NCBI GenBank assembly: GCA_025935515.1
Contig: JAICVC010000011.1
Coordinates: 1 to 24,044, forward strand
Reading direction: 5' to 3'
DNA from: Sphingomonas sp.
GTDB lineage: Bacteria; Pseudomonadota; Alphaproteobacteria; Sphingomonadales; Sphingomonadaceae
DNA length: 24,044 nucleotides
Shown: piece after piece, positions 1 to 11,005 of the stretch
Layout: each line of letters opens with the position of its first letter
Numbering within the stretch: position 1 is the stretch's first letter
Notes under the pieces: model-generated
Databases searched by the model: none
Told to the model about the DNA's origin: nothing
What the model saw: only the letters and a program-made list of their open reading frames with translations
Position numbers and translations under genes: made by a program

Positions 1-28
1 CAAGAAGGAGGGTACGCAACAGTTTCAT
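1..28 (-). CDS. 5' end of a leftward gene, probably exported (partial)
   Basis: An ATG at 28-26 on the minus strand opens a frame reading MKLLRTLLL before the window ends. A basic start followed by leucines looks like the beginning of a signal peptide. Only nine codons are visible, so no family can be named. The upstream GAGTCGGCG gives only a weak ribosome binding site. It would be divergent from the amidohydrolase at 126. Confidence 0.4.
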
Positions 29-125
29 CGCCGACTCTTTTGTTCAGCGCGGCTTGTATCACGAAGCATTGAATAGGCTATGAATGCTGCGGTTGTGCGG
101 CGTTCATCGCCGAGGGGGATCATGC
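29..125. promoter_or_regulatory. divergent intergenic promoter region
   Basis: This 97-bp gap separates the leftward partial gene from the rightward amidohydrolase. It is less GC-rich than the flanking genes. On the plus strand TTGTAT (54-59) and TATGAA (79-84) could be -35 and -10 boxes, but the 19-bp spacer is long. On the minus strand a TGATACAA sequence (about 55-62) could be a -10. The run of five Gs at 113-117 is the likely Shine-Dalgarno of the amidohydrolase. The assignment rests on position and weak motifs only. Confidence 0.3.
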
Positions 126-1721
126 ATGCGCCTACTCGCACTTCTCACGCTCTGCGCGACGGCGGCGTTCGCTTCCCCCGCAGCGGCGCAGGCGGCCGCG
201 CGAATGGAGCAGGTCCCTGCCCGCCACGCCGGCGAAGGCGACGGGCCTTATTCCAAGCTGGTGATCCGTGGCGCGATGGTGATCAAGGGAGACGGGTCGC
301 CGCCGATCGGGCCGATGGATATTGTTGTCCAGGGCAACCGCATTGCGGACGTCAGCCCGGCGGGAACGCCGGGCGTGCCGCTGAAGGCCAATCGGCCGCC
401 GCTCGATGCCGCGAAAGAAATCGATGCCACCGGCATGTGGGTCATGCCGGGGTTCATCGATACCCACGGCCATAACGGCGATCCGCGCAAGGCCCCCAAC
501 GCTTCGTACGGATACAAGCTGTGGCTCGCGCATGGAGTGACGACCGTGCGCGGCGTGCCATTCTACTTCGGCGATGTTGCGCAGACGCTGTCCGACCGGG
601 CCCGCAGCGCGAGCAACACCATCGTCGCGCCGCGGCTGGTGACGTACGCCGTGCTCGGCGACGCCTGGCCGAACGGCGACGTCAAGACTCCGGAGCAGGC
701 GCGGGCATGGGTGCGCTGGGCGGCCAAGACCGGCTTCGACGGAGTCAAATTCTTCAACCTGGAACCGCCGGAGGTGACGAAGGCGGCGATCGACGAGGCG
801 CGCAAGCTGCGCCTCGGGACGATCGCGCATCTGTCGCAGCCTGGCGTCGCGCGCTTCAACGCGCTCGATGCGGGACGGGCGGGCCTGGGGACGGTCACGC
901 ATTTCTACGGACATTTCGAAGCGCTGCTGAAGGACCGCCGCGTCCAGAGCGTGTCGAGCGATTATAACTACCTCAACGAGCAGTCGCGGTTCGGCGACTT
1001 CGCCGACCTGGCCGACCAGATCGTCGAGCCCGGCGGGCCTGAATGGAACGCCTATTTGCGCGAGCAGCTGTCGCACGGCGTCGTGTTCAACCCGACCTTC
1101 AACATCTATTCGGCCTCGCGCGACCTGATGCGGGCGCGAAACGCCGACTGGAACGCCAAATACGTGCTCCCGTCGATGATGAACTTCTACGGCGCCAACC
1201 GCGAGCACCACGGCTCCTATTGGTACGACTGGACCACTGCCCGCGAGATCAAGTGGCGGCGCTTCTACGTGCCGTACATGCGGCTGATGAACGACTATAA
1301 GAACATGGGCGGGCTGGTCACGGCAGGCTCCGACCCGGGGTTCATCTACCAGACCTGGGGCTTCTCCTACATCGGCGAGCTGGAGATGCTGCAGGAGGCC
1401 GGGTTCAGCCCGCTGGAGGTGATTCAGGCCGCGACCTGGAACGGCGCGCAGGAGCTTTACCGGCCCAAAGGCGTCGAGCCGCCGGTCGGCCTGGTCGAAG
1501 CTGGGAAGCTAGCCGACCTCATCGTCGCGCCGGAGAACCCACTGCAGAACCTGAAGACCCTGTACGGCACGGGTTTCGATCGGCTCGAGGCCGACGGCAA
1601 GGTCCACCACGTCGGCGGGATCAAATATGTCATCAAGGACGGCATCGTCTACGACGCGCACCGCTTGCTGGACGACGTCGCGGCGATGGTCGAGGCGCAA
1701 AAAGCCCCCTCGACGCATTGA
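126..1721 (+). CDS. exported amidohydrolase-superfamily metal-dependent hydrolase
   Basis: A 531-residue protein of the amidohydrolase superfamily (imidazolonepropionase / Xaa-Pro dipeptidase-like type). The start at 126 is preferred over the one at 84 because it follows a GGGGG ribosome binding site and opens directly into a signal peptide (residues 1-22, cleavage near AAAQ/AAAR), so the product should be periplasmic. The metal-site set is visible: H114 and H116 in PGFIDTHGH, K208 (GVKFF, candidate carbamylated lysine), H235, H259 and D403 (TAGSDPG). A C-terminal composite-domain segment follows (ADLIVAPENPL). The substrate cannot be read from sequence; a peptide or cyclic amide is plausible from family knowledge. 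The ABC-F gene begins 31 bp downstream on the same strand and may be co-transcribed. Confidence 0.9.
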   Translation: MRLLALLTLCATAAFASPAAAQAAARMEQVPARHAGEGDGPYSKLVIRGAMVIKGDGSPPIGPMDIVVQGNRIADVSPAGTPGVPLKANRPPLDAAKEIDATGMWVMPGFIDTHGHNGDPRKAPNASYGYKLWLAHGVTTVRGVPFYFGDVAQTLSDRARSASNTIVAPRLVTYAVLGDAWPNGDVKTPEQARAWVRWAAKTGFDGVKFFNLEPPEVTKAAIDEARKLRLGTIAHLSQPGVARFNALDAGRAGLGTVTHFYGHFEALLKDRRVQSVSSDYNYLNEQSRFGDFADLADQIVEPGGPEWNAYLREQLSHGVVFNPTFNIYSASRDLMRARNADWNAKYVLPSMMNFYGANREHHGSYWYDWTTAREIKWRRFYVPYMRLMNDYKNMGGLVTAGSDPGFIYQTWGFSYIGELEMLQEAGFSPLEVIQAATWNGAQELYRPKGVEPPVGLVEAGKLADLIVAPENPLQNLKTLYGTGFDRLEADGKVHHVGGIKYVIKDGIVYDAHRLLDDVAAMVEAQKAPSTH

Positions 1722-1752
1722 GAGCTGGAGACCGCTCTTCTAAGCGGCCGCT

Positions 1753-3554
<1,802 letters not shown>

Positions 3555-3558
<4 letters not shown>

Positions 3559-5369
3559 GCGAGCGCCCGCGCGCGTTCCTCGACCCGGCGCTCGAGGATG
3601 GTCAGCGGCATCGAGCCGTCCTTGAGCACCTCGTGGAACTGCTTGATGTCGAACTTCGCGCCAAGGATCGCCTTGGCCTTTTCACGCGCGCGGAGCCAGG
3701 CGAGGTGGCCGACCTTGTAGCTGCAGGCCTGGCCGATCGAGATGCAGTAGCGTTCGACCTCGCGCTGGACGCGCGGCCGCGGGAAGCCCGTGGTCTTCTG
3801 CATGTAATCGACCGCCTGCTCGCGGCTCCAGCCCTTGGCGTTGAGGCCGGTGTCGACGACGAGGCGCGCCGAGCGGAACAGGAACGACTGGAGGTAGCCG
3901 CCCTTCTCGATGCCCTTGTAGCCGCCGAGCTCGTCGGCCAGCTGCTCGGAATAGAGCGCCCAGCCCTCGATGTAGGAGGAGTAGAAGCTCAATTTGCGCA
4001 GCATCGGGATGTCCTTCGACTGCTGCGCGAGGCTGATCTGCAGGTGATGGCCCGGCACGCCCTCGTGGTAGGTGAGCGAGGGCAGCGAATATTTGGGCCA
4101 GTCGCCGGTCGACTTGAGGTTGATGAAATAGATCGCGGGGCGGGAGCCGTCGAGCGTCGCTGGGCGGTAGTAACCGTTCGACGCGCCGTCCTGGATCTCG
4201 GGCGGGACGCGGCGGATTTCGAGCGGCTGGCCGGGCAGCGTCGCGAAGGCCTTCGGCAGCAGGCCCATCATCTCCTTGAGGTTGGCGTTGAGGCTGGCGA
4301 GCAGCTCGGCGCGCCCCGCATCGCTGTTCGGATAAAGCTGCGCCGCCGAGCTGTTCAACGCGGACAAGCGCTCGCCGACGGTTCCCGTGGTGAGGCCGGC
4401 CTGCTTGAGCACTCCATCGAGCGCCGCGCTATATTCGGCGACCTGGCTGAGGCCGAGCTGGTGGACCTCTTCCGGAGTCATGTTGCTGGTGGTCGCCTGG
4501 GCGAGCGCCGCAGCGTAGATTTCATCGCCGCGCGGCAGACGCGTGGCGCCGTCACCGGGCTTGGTGGTTGGCCGCAATTTGCGAATCGCCGCAATCTGGC
4601 GATCGAGCGCGGGATAGACCTGGCTCTCGACGATCCTGGTGGCACGCGCGCCCCAGTCGCCGGCGAGGCCCTTGGCCTGGGTACGCCGGACGATCGACTG
4701 GACCATGCCGCTTTCGGCCGCCGCGGGTTTGCGCAGCGCCTCCATCTGGCCGAGCGCGAGGTCGAGCGACCATCCGGGCGCGAGGAATCCGCGGCGGGCG
4801 AACTCGATCTGATCCTGGGTGTCATAGTCGAGCAGCTTCGGGAATTGCGCGAGGCGCGAGAGATAGGCCTCCGCGTCCGACGCGTTCTCGATCGGGTGCG
4901 AGCTGTTGAGGAAGTCGGGGATCGAGAAATAGACGCCGCTCTGCTGCGAGATCAGATAGGGCTGCTGGACCGCGTCGATCTTGAACTTGTCCCACGACAG
5001 CAGGCTGGTCTCGAGATCGTAGATCACGATCTCGCGGTTGAGGGCCGCGGTTGGAGACAGCGTCGCCGGACTGACCGCGCGCACCGCCGCCAATGCCGCT
5101 CGGTCCCGGGCCGCGTTGGCGACCCGTTGCGCGTTTGGCGGGCGCATATCGAAGGTCGAGCGAAGCCGGGCGTTGGCGCCGGTGTCGAGTCCGAGCTGCG
5201 TTGCGAATCCGGGCGACTCGCGGACCTGCCGCTGGAAGATCCGGTCGAACAACGCGTTGAGCTTGGCGTCGCCGCTGCCTGGCGCCTGAACCATCGCTAT
5301 GGCCGAAGATTCGGCGAGAGGAAGAAGCGCAAGCGTTGCGCCGCTGGCGAGAAACGAACGACGGTCCAT
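3555..5369 (-). CDS. DUF885 family putative zinc metallopeptidase, Tat-exported
   Basis: A 604-residue DUF885 protein, a family placed in the gluzincin-like metallopeptidases. The diagnostic motif is HEGVPGHH at residues 435-442, with a downstream acidic segment (YIEGWALYSEQLADELGGY) likely to supply the third ligand. The N-terminus MDRRSFLASGATLALLPLA is a twin-arginine type signal, suggesting folded export to the periplasm. Length is normal for the family. The ATG at 5369 follows an AGGGGA ribosome binding site that is itself half of a perfect 8-bp hairpin. The gene converges on uup with overlapping stops and is separated by about 200 bp from prsR, so it probably has its own promoter. The natural substrate of this family is not well defined; a peptidase role is inferred. 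Confidence 0.9.
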
Positions 5370-5376
5370 CGGTTGA

Positions 5377-5395
5377 TCCCCTTTCGGAAAGGGGA
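5377..5395 (-). promoter_or_regulatory. hairpin enclosing the DUF885 ribosome binding site
   Basis: On the minus-strand transcript UCCCCUUU pairs perfectly with AAAGGGGA across a CCG loop (8 bp). The right arm carries the AGGGGA Shine-Dalgarno, 7 nt before the ATG at 5369. The structure would hide the ribosome binding site when folded. Whether it regulates is inference. Confidence 0.5.
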
Positions 5396-5565
5396 ATCCT
5401 TACCGTCCTCGGGCGGGCAGGCAAATCCGCCCGTCGAACGGACACGTGGGTTTGTCGGTGACGGGCCGTCACGCGAATGAATCGCGTGACGTCGGTCCTG
5501 TCGGCTGCGCCGCAGGCCGTCCGGCTTTCGCCCTCTCTATGCGCTGCTTCGCTGCGCTCGGCGGC
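5396..5565. other. hairpin-rich intergenic region between prsR and DUF885
   Basis: No gene is visible. It holds a 7-bp inverted repeat CGGGCGG/CCGCCCG (5410-5416 and 5427-5433) and a perfect 10-bp inverted repeat CGTCACGCGA/TCGCGTGACG with a 5-nt spacer (5467-5491). Neither is followed by a T tract on the minus strand, so an intrinsic terminator for prsR is not convincing. The promoter of the DUF885 gene should lie here. The remaining stretch to 5565 is GC-rich and without a clear motif. Confidence 0.45.
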
Positions 5566-6933
5566 TCAAGCTTGCAGACGATATTGCTTGAGCAGGTCGT
5601 ACAGCGTCGGCCGGCTGACCCCGAGCAGCTTGGCCGCGCCCGAGATGTTGTTGTCGGTCCGGCTCATCGCCTGGCGGATCGCCTTGCGGTCGGCGATCTC
5701 GCGTGCTGCGCGGAGGTTGATCGGCAGTACGTCGTCACTCGGCACAATGCCGGTCTGCAAATCGAGGTCGCCCGCGGTCAGGCTCTTGCCGTCGGCCATG
5801 ATCACCGCGCGCTTGATGCGGTTCTCGAGCTCGCGGACGTTGCCCGGCCAGCCGTAGGCGTCGATCGCCTCGATCGCGTCGCTGCTCAGCGACTGCACGC
5901 CGGGGTTCAGCTCCCGGCCGAAGCGGTTGACGAAGTGGCGGGCGAGCAGGACGGCGTCGCCCGCGCGCTCGGCGAGCGAGGGAATCTTCACCACGATCTC
6001 GGCGAGACGGTAATAGAGGTCCTCGCGAAAGCGGCCATCGCGGATCATCGCTTCGAGGTCCTGGTGAGTGGCGCAGACGATCCGCGTGTCGACCGCGATC
6101 GGCTGGCGTCCGCCGATTCGCTCGATCACGCGTTCCTGCAGGAACCGCAGCAGCTTGACCTGGAGGGGCAGCGGGAGGTCGCCGACTTCGTCGAGGAATA
6201 ACGTGCCACCCTGCGCCAGCTCGATCTTGGCGACATTCGACTTGACCGCGCCCGTGAACGCACCGCGCTCGTAGCCAAACAGCTCGGCCTCGAGCAGGTT
6301 CTCGGGAATCGCTGCGCAGTTGATCGCGATAAACTCGCCCTTGCGAGCACTCTTTTCGTGCACTGCGCGCGCAAGCAGCTCCTTGCCGGTGCCGCTTGCG
6401 CCGAGCAGCATCACCGACACGTCGGCCGAGCTTACGCGCTCGATGGTCTTGGCGACCTTCGTCATCTCCGGAGCGGCGGTGATGATCGAACCGAGCACGG
6501 TGGACGAGGATTCGTTCTCGAGGCGGCGGTTCTCCTCCTCGATCTCGTGGAGGTGGAAGGCGCGGGCGACGATGAAGCCGAGCTCGTCGATATCGACCGG
6601 TTTCTTGTAGAAATCATAGGCGCCCATCGCGACTGCCCTGGTCGCGCTTTCGCGGGCGCCGTGGCCGGTGGCGACGATGACCTTGGTGTCGGGCTTGAGG
6701 CGCAGGATCTCGGCGAGAGTCGCGAAGCCTTCCTCAGTGCCGTCGGGATCGGGCGGCAGACCGAGGTCGAGGGTCACGACCGCCGGCTCGTGGGCGCGGA
6801 GCGCCTCGATCGCGCTGGCGCGGTCGCCGGCGCAGATCACCTCATAGCCGTCATAAGCCCATTTGAGCTGGCGCTGCAGGCCTTCGTCATCCTCGACGAC
6901 GAGCAGGACTTTGGATTGGGGCATTTCGGTCAT
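5566..6933 (-). CDS. prsR: PrsR: PEP-CTERM-associated sigma-54-dependent response regulator
   Basis: 455 residues with three parts: receiver domain (about 8-125; acidic pocket E14-D16, phospho-acceptor D56, T89, K111), AAA+ sigma-54 activator domain (about 145-375) and a Fis-type helix-turn-helix at the C-terminus (NNISGAAKLLGVSRPTLYDLLKQYRL). The AAA+ domain shows Walker A GASGTGKE (178-185), the sigma-54 contact loop GAFTGA (224-229) and Walker B D248-E249. All activities therefore look intact. Sequence and pairing with PrsK match the response regulator that activates exosortase/PEP-CTERM and exopolysaccharide genes. The ATG overlaps the prsK stop in ATGA, so the pair is translationally coupled. 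No exosortase or PEP-CTERM gene is in view. Confidence 0.92.
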   Translation of the reverse strand: MTEMPQSKVLLVVEDDEGLQRQLKWAYDGYEVICAGDRASAIEALRAHEPAVVTLDLGLPPDPDGTEEGFATLAEILRLKPDTKVIVATGHGARESATRAVAMGAYDFYKKPVDIDELGFIVARAFHLHEIEEENRRLENESSSTVLGSIITAAPEMTKVAKTIERVSSADVSVMLLGASGTGKELLARAVHEKSARKGEFIAINCAAIPENLLEAELFGYERGAFTGAVKSNVAKIELAQGGTLFLDEVGDLPLPLQVKLLRFLQERVIERIGGRQPIAVDTRIVCATHQDLEAMIRDGRFREDLYYRLAEIVVKIPSLAERAGDAVLLARHFVNRFGRELNPGVQSLSSDAIEAIDAYGWPGNVRELENRIKRAVIMADGKSLTAGDLDLQTGIVPSDDVLPINLRAAREIADRKAIRQAMSRTDNNISGAAKLLGVSRPTLYDLLKQYRLQA

Positions 6934-8987
6934 GCGCGTTTCCTGATTGGCTGATTCGCCGGCTCGGGGGCCGGGAGGAGGATGGTGAAGGTGGTGCCGC
7001 GGCCGGGGCGGCTGTCAACGCTCAACCGACCGCCCATGGCGGTGATGAGCGAGCGTGCTTCGAACGCGCCGATGCCGAAGCCGCCGGGCTTTGTGGAGGC
7101 GAATGGCTCGAACAGCCGGTTGCGGATGAAGTCGCCGTCCATCCCGACGCCCTTGTCGGAGATGGTGATCGCGATACCGTCGTCGCGGCTGTCGACGCGG
7201 ACGGTGACGGCCTCGCCGCTGCTGGCATCGATCGCGTTCTGGATCAGGTGGCCGACCGCCTGTTCGAGCGCGGTTGCGTCGGCCAGCGCCTGGACGCTGG
7301 CGTCGCCCAGCAGATTGACGTCGCGGTCGCGGCGCCTGGCAGCGATGGCGGCGCTGAGGATTGGCCGCAGGGGCTGCGGCTCGATGCGCTGGACCCGGGC
7401 CTGCGAATGTGGGGCAAGCCGCTGCAGCAGCTCGTTCATCTTGCCGACCGACGAGCGGAGGGTCGCAACCATGTCGGCGCGGAATTCCGGATTGTCGGCA
7501 TGGCGTTCCGCGTTGCGGGCAACCAGCGAAAGCTGGCTCACAAGGTTCTTGATGTCATGGAGGATGAAGGCGAACCGGCGGTTGAACTCCTCGAACCGCT
7601 GCGCCTGGCTGAGCGCTTCCTGGCCGAGCGCCTCGGCGAGCGAACTCGCGGCCTGGTTGCCGGCGGTGCGCAACAGGTCGAAATCCTCCCAGTCGAGCTG
7701 GCGCCGGTAATCGGGCGCCGCAAGCACGACGAAGCCGACCAGACGCTGGTGATGGAGCAAAGGGATGCCGGCCCAGACCGCCGGATCGTCGAGCAGCCAA
7801 TGCGGCACCGCCAGCGTCCGATTGGGCGCGTTCGCCCAGCCGTGGCGCAGGGCTTCGAACTCCAGCACGCATCCCTTGTCCTCGAGATCGGCCCAGAATT
7901 GCACCGAATCGTCGAGCGCGTCCGGGCCCGGGTTTTCGCCGGGCCACTGGCTCGCGTCGCCAACGATCAGCCCATTGCCGCCATCGCTCACCAGCAGCAG
8001 GCCGCCCGGCGCATCGACGATATCGGCGAAGGCCTTGACGATGCGCTCGCTGAGGGGAGGGGCGTCCGGACCGGCTCGGCCCAGGGTCTCGGTGAACCGC
8101 AGCCACTCGGTCCGGTAATCGTAGCGATGCTCGAACAAATGCTTGGCGAGCTTGACCTTGGCCCAGCCGCGCGCGCGGGCGCTCGGGATCAGGACCATCG
8201 CCGCGACCGTCATCACCGCGAGCGCGCCGACCATCAGCGAGGCCGACCAGTCGATGCCGGTGCCGCGAAGCGCGGTGGCGAGGATCGCCATCAACGCGAA
8301 ATAGGCGCAAATCGCGAGCAGCGAGAGCGACTGGAAGGTCGCCGCACGCGAGAGCCGGACTCTCCAGCTGCCGTCGTTGCGAGTGGCGAGCGCGAACAGC
8401 GGCGCGGCCAGCACGACCGCCAGACCTCGCCATTCGATCAGCCGCGACGCGCTCGAGGTGCCGAGATAGAGGACCGTGTAGAGGTTGAGGTCGTAAATCC
8501 AGATGAGAGTCAGGCCGAGCATCGCGAAGCGGATGTTTGACCGGCTCGCAGGCGCCGCTTGTCCGTAGACATTGTGCACCAGGACCAGCGCGCCGGCCGC
8601 GGTCGTGATGCGGAGGATCAAACCGGTCTGCGCGATCGTCCCCCCGGGACTGAACAATTGCAGCGTCGCGCCGATCAGCTGCAGGCCGATCACCCCGGCG
8701 ACCGCGGCATAAACGAGCTTGAGACCGTGCTGACGGTCTTCGCCCGCGCCCGACAGGCTGTAAAGCAGGCTCACCCACAGGAGGTTGCGGGCGCTTTCGG
8801 CAAAGCCGAGCACTGCCTCGCCCGGTGCGACCGCGGCCAGCCACGCCCAGCAGGCGGTCAGGGCAAAGCCGCCCGCAATCAGCCGCTGCGTCGGCTGCCG
8901 CGCGATATCTCCGAGGCGCCAGATCATCAGCGCCGCGAAACAGGCCGCTGCGAGCGCGTGGCTCCAGAAGAGGATCAGCGCGTCCAC
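6930..8987 (-). CDS. prsK: PrsK: PEP-CTERM/XrtA system sensor histidine kinase
   Basis: 685 residues. The first ~270 form about eight or nine hydrophobic helices; a GAF-like domain follows (about 300-450), then the phospho-acceptor region with H477 in ILHDIKNLVSQL and a HATPase domain with N584 (LIQNAIDA), D611 (DKGVGM) and GGFGIGAFEA. This layout and length match PrsK, the membrane kinase paired with PrsR in PEP-CTERM/exosortase organisms. The start is GTG at 8987 with a poor ribosome binding site; no in-frame ATG lies close upstream. It is the first gene of a two-gene unit, with prsR overlapping by 4 bp. The signal sensed is unknown. Confidence 0.9.
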   Translation of the reverse strand: MDALILFWSHALAAACFAALMIWRLGDIARQPTQRLIAGGFALTACWAWLAAVAPGEAVLGFAESARNLLWVSLLYSLSGAGEDRQHGLKLVYAAVAGVIGLQLIGATLQLFSPGGTIAQTGLILRITTAAGALVLVHNVYGQAAPASRSNIRFAMLGLTLIWIYDLNLYTVLYLGTSSASRLIEWRGLAVVLAAPLFALATRNDGSWRVRLSRAATFQSLSLLAICAYFALMAILATALRGTGIDWSASLMVGALAVMTVAAMVLIPSARARGWAKVKLAKHLFEHRYDYRTEWLRFTETLGRAGPDAPPLSERIVKAFADIVDAPGGLLLVSDGGNGLIVGDASQWPGENPGPDALDDSVQFWADLEDKGCVLEFEALRHGWANAPNRTLAVPHWLLDDPAVWAGIPLLHHQRLVGFVVLAAPDYRRQLDWEDFDLLRTAGNQAASSLAEALGQEALSQAQRFEEFNRRFAFILHDIKNLVSQLSLVARNAERHADNPEFRADMVATLRSSVGKMNELLQRLAPHSQARVQRIEPQPLRPILSAAIAARRRDRDVNLLGDASVQALADATALEQAVGHLIQNAIDASSGEAVTVRVDSRDDGIAITISDKGVGMDGDFIRNRLFEPFASTKPGGFGIGAFEARSLITAMGGRLSVDSRPGRGTTFTILLPAPEPANQPIRKRA

Positions 8988-9065
8988 GGCGCAACCGGTG
9001 TCAAGGCAGCCGACATGGTTGTGGTGTCGCTAAACTTTACAAAGAAGTCGTGAACGCGGGGGGAA

Positions 9066-10379
9066 TTAGCCCTTTTTGAGGATGTCGAGCGCGGCGACCG
9101 TCATCGCTTCGGTCGCGGTCGAGATCACCGCATCCGCATCGGGCGCCCACAGCGGGCTGTGCAGCGCCGGTAGCTTAAGCGTGTCGCCCTTGACCGCGTC
9201 CCACTTCGCCTGCGGCACGCCGCCGACCCAGAAGATCACGCTTTGCTTGGACTTGTCGGCGAGCCAGAAGCGGCTGAAGTCCTCGCTCGCCATGATCGGC
9301 TTGGTTGCGACCACCCGAGCGGCGCCGAAGTGGCCCCCGAACAATGTCATCAGGCGGTCCGACAGTTCGGGCGTGTTGAAGGTCGCGTCGGCCGAGGGCT
9401 GCTCGATCTCGACGATCGGCATCCTGTCTTCAGGAACGCCGGCGGCGATCGCTTCGCCGCGGACGATCCGGCGGATTCCGTCGAGGAGCAGCTTGCGCGT
9501 CTCGGGCGTATAGCTGCGCACGGTCAGCGCCAGCTTGGCCTCGTCGGAAATGATGTTGCTCTTCGTTCCGGAATGGAAGCTGCCCACGGTCACCACCGCG
9601 GGCTGCTGGGGATCGTTTTCGCGACTGACGAGCGTTTGCAGCGCCATCACGATGCGCGAGGCGAGGACGATCGGGTCCTTTGTGTTCTGCGGGTAGGCGC
9701 CATGACCGCCAACGCCCTTCACGTCGATGTTGACGGTATCGACATTGGCGAGCGCGAAGCCGTTGGTGACTCCGATGGTGCCGGCCGGAAGCGACGCGCT
9801 GTCGTGAAAGGCGAGCAGATAATCGGGCTTGGGGAAACGCTTGTAGAGCCCGTCGTCGAGCATCGCCTGGGCCCCGATCACACGCTCCTCGCCGGGCTGC
9901 AGGATCATGACCACGGTGCCCGACCATTGGCCCTTCATCGCCGCAAGACGGCGCGCGGTGCCGAGCCAGGTTGTGACGTGGGTGTCGTGCCCGCAGGCAT
10001 GCATCACCGGCGTCTCGGTGCCGTCGGGAAGCTTGCCCATCGCCTTGGACGCGAACGGAAGCCCGGTCTGCTCCTTGACTGGCAGCGCATCCATGTCGGC
10101 ACGGATCAGCAGCACCGGGCCGGGGCCGTTCTTCATCACCGCGACCACGCCGGTCTTGCCGACATGTTCGGTCACTTCGAAGCCGAGCTTGCGCATCTCC
10201 GGCGCGAGCTTGGCCGGGGTGCGCACCTCCGCCATCGACAGCTCGGGGTTCGCGTGAAGGTCGCGGTAGAGTGTCATCAGCATCGGCATGTCCGCGCGGA
10301 TTGCGTCGGACAGTGCTGCGGCGTTTACGGGCGTAGATACGGTCATCGCGGCGGCGGCGAGCCATAGCAGGTTCTTCAA
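9066..10379 (-). CDS. exported M20-family amidohydrolase (peptidase M20D type)
   Basis: 437 residues of the M20D amidohydrolase/carboxypeptidase family (hippurate and IAA-amino-acid hydrolase relatives), which cleave N-acyl amino acids at a two-metal site. Visible motifs are the DMDALPVKEQTGLPF loop, metal-binding HACGHDTH (127-134, ligands C129 and H131), PGEE (E164-E165), H192 and a late H in LHSPLW; the dimerisation-domain GGHGAYPQ is present. A signal peptide occupies residues 1-20 (MKNLLWLAAAAMTVSTPVNA), so it is probably periplasmic. The start is TTG at 10379, supported by AAGGAG 7 nt upstream and by overlap with the stop codon of the DUF4893 gene, which suggests coupling. The substrate is not defined. 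Confidence 0.9.
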   Translation of the reverse strand: MKNLLWLAAAAMTVSTPVNAAALSDAIRADMPMLMTLYRDLHANPELSMAEVRTPAKLAPEMRKLGFEVTEHVGKTGVVAVMKNGPGPVLLIRADMDALPVKEQTGLPFASKAMGKLPDGTETPVMHACGHDTHVTTWLGTARRLAAMKGQWSGTVVMILQPGEERVIGAQAMLDDGLYKRFPKPDYLLAFHDSASLPAGTIGVTNGFALANVDTVNIDVKGVGGHGAYPQNTKDPIVLASRIVMALQTLVSRENDPQQPAVVTVGSFHSGTKSNIISDEAKLALTVRSYTPETRKLLLDGIRRIVRGEAIAAGVPEDRMPIVEIEQPSADATFNTPELSDRLMTLFGGHFGAARVVATKPIMASEDFSRFWLADKSKQSVIFWVGGVPQAKWDAVKGDTLKLPALHSPLWAPDADAVISTATEAMTVAALDILKKG

Positions 10380-11005
10380 CGCGTTGCTCCTTGCGGGACC
10401 AGCTCCATCACGTCGAGCCGGGATTCGAAATGGGGCTGCGGCATCAGCAGCCGCCAGCGGTTGGGGCCGATGCGTTCGATATAGCCGGCGACATCGCGCC
10501 CTTCGTCCTGGCGGTATTGGAGCGCGCGCGTCTCATCGCCGAGCACCAGCGTTCCCAAGAACACCTTGCGGATCGCGTCGCCGGGGAAAATCAGCCCGAC
10601 ATAGCGCTGCGAACCGCTGAGCTTGGTCAGCCGCTGGAGTGTCCGCTGGGCGTGAATTCGGCAGGCGAAGGGCGGATAAGTGACGAAGTCGAGATTGCCG
10701 GGATCCTTCGCGCCGAGCTTGATCACCCGGCACCGGTACGAGCCGTCGGGAATGGCAGGGCCGGGGATTGCCGCGTCCGGATCGAGCAACGGTCCTTCGC
10801 GTGCAATCTCGGCTGCGTGACCGGATTTGCGGGCTGCATCGAGCGAACCGACGAAGGTCTTGCGCCAGTCGCGGAGGCGGCTGCGGTCGGTTTCGCTGAT
10901 CACTTCCTTGTAAGCCGTGGTCCAGTGGGGGATCAGCCCCTGGGGCTGCTCGATCACGTCGCAGCCGGCGAGACAGGCGAGCAATAGGAGGGGTAGGAGC
11001 CGCAT
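10376..11005 (-). CDS. DUF4893 family lipoprotein
   Basis: 209 residues. The start ATG at 11005 opens into a lipoprotein signal with lipobox LAGC (C15), so the product is probably a membrane-anchored periplasmic lipoprotein. The body matches my recollection of DUF4893, a family common in sphingomonads (W-R core, DGSYRCR.IKLG, KLSGSQRYVG, RIGPNRWRL). No function is known. A longer frame begins at 11074, but its extra residues (VASLDCFATLAMT) are the well-known translation product of a palindromic repeat and should not be annotated as protein. No good Shine-Dalgarno precedes the ATG because the repeat ends exactly there. The stop overlaps the TTG start of the M20 gene. Confidence 0.78.
   Translation of the reverse strand: MRLLPLLLLACLAGCDVIEQPQGLIPHWTTAYKEVISETDRSRLRDWRKTFVGSLDAARKSGHAAEIAREGPLLDPDAAIPGPAIPDGSYRCRVIKLGAKDPGNLDFVTYPPFACRIHAQRTLQRLTKLSGSQRYVGLIFPGDAIRKVFLGTLVLGDETRALQYRQDEGRDVAGYIERIGPNRWRLLMPQPHFESRLDVMELVPQGATR

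Noticed and set aside
7248..8540. 430-residue plus-strand ORF
   Set aside because: Antisense shadow of prsK, which has clear kinase motifs.
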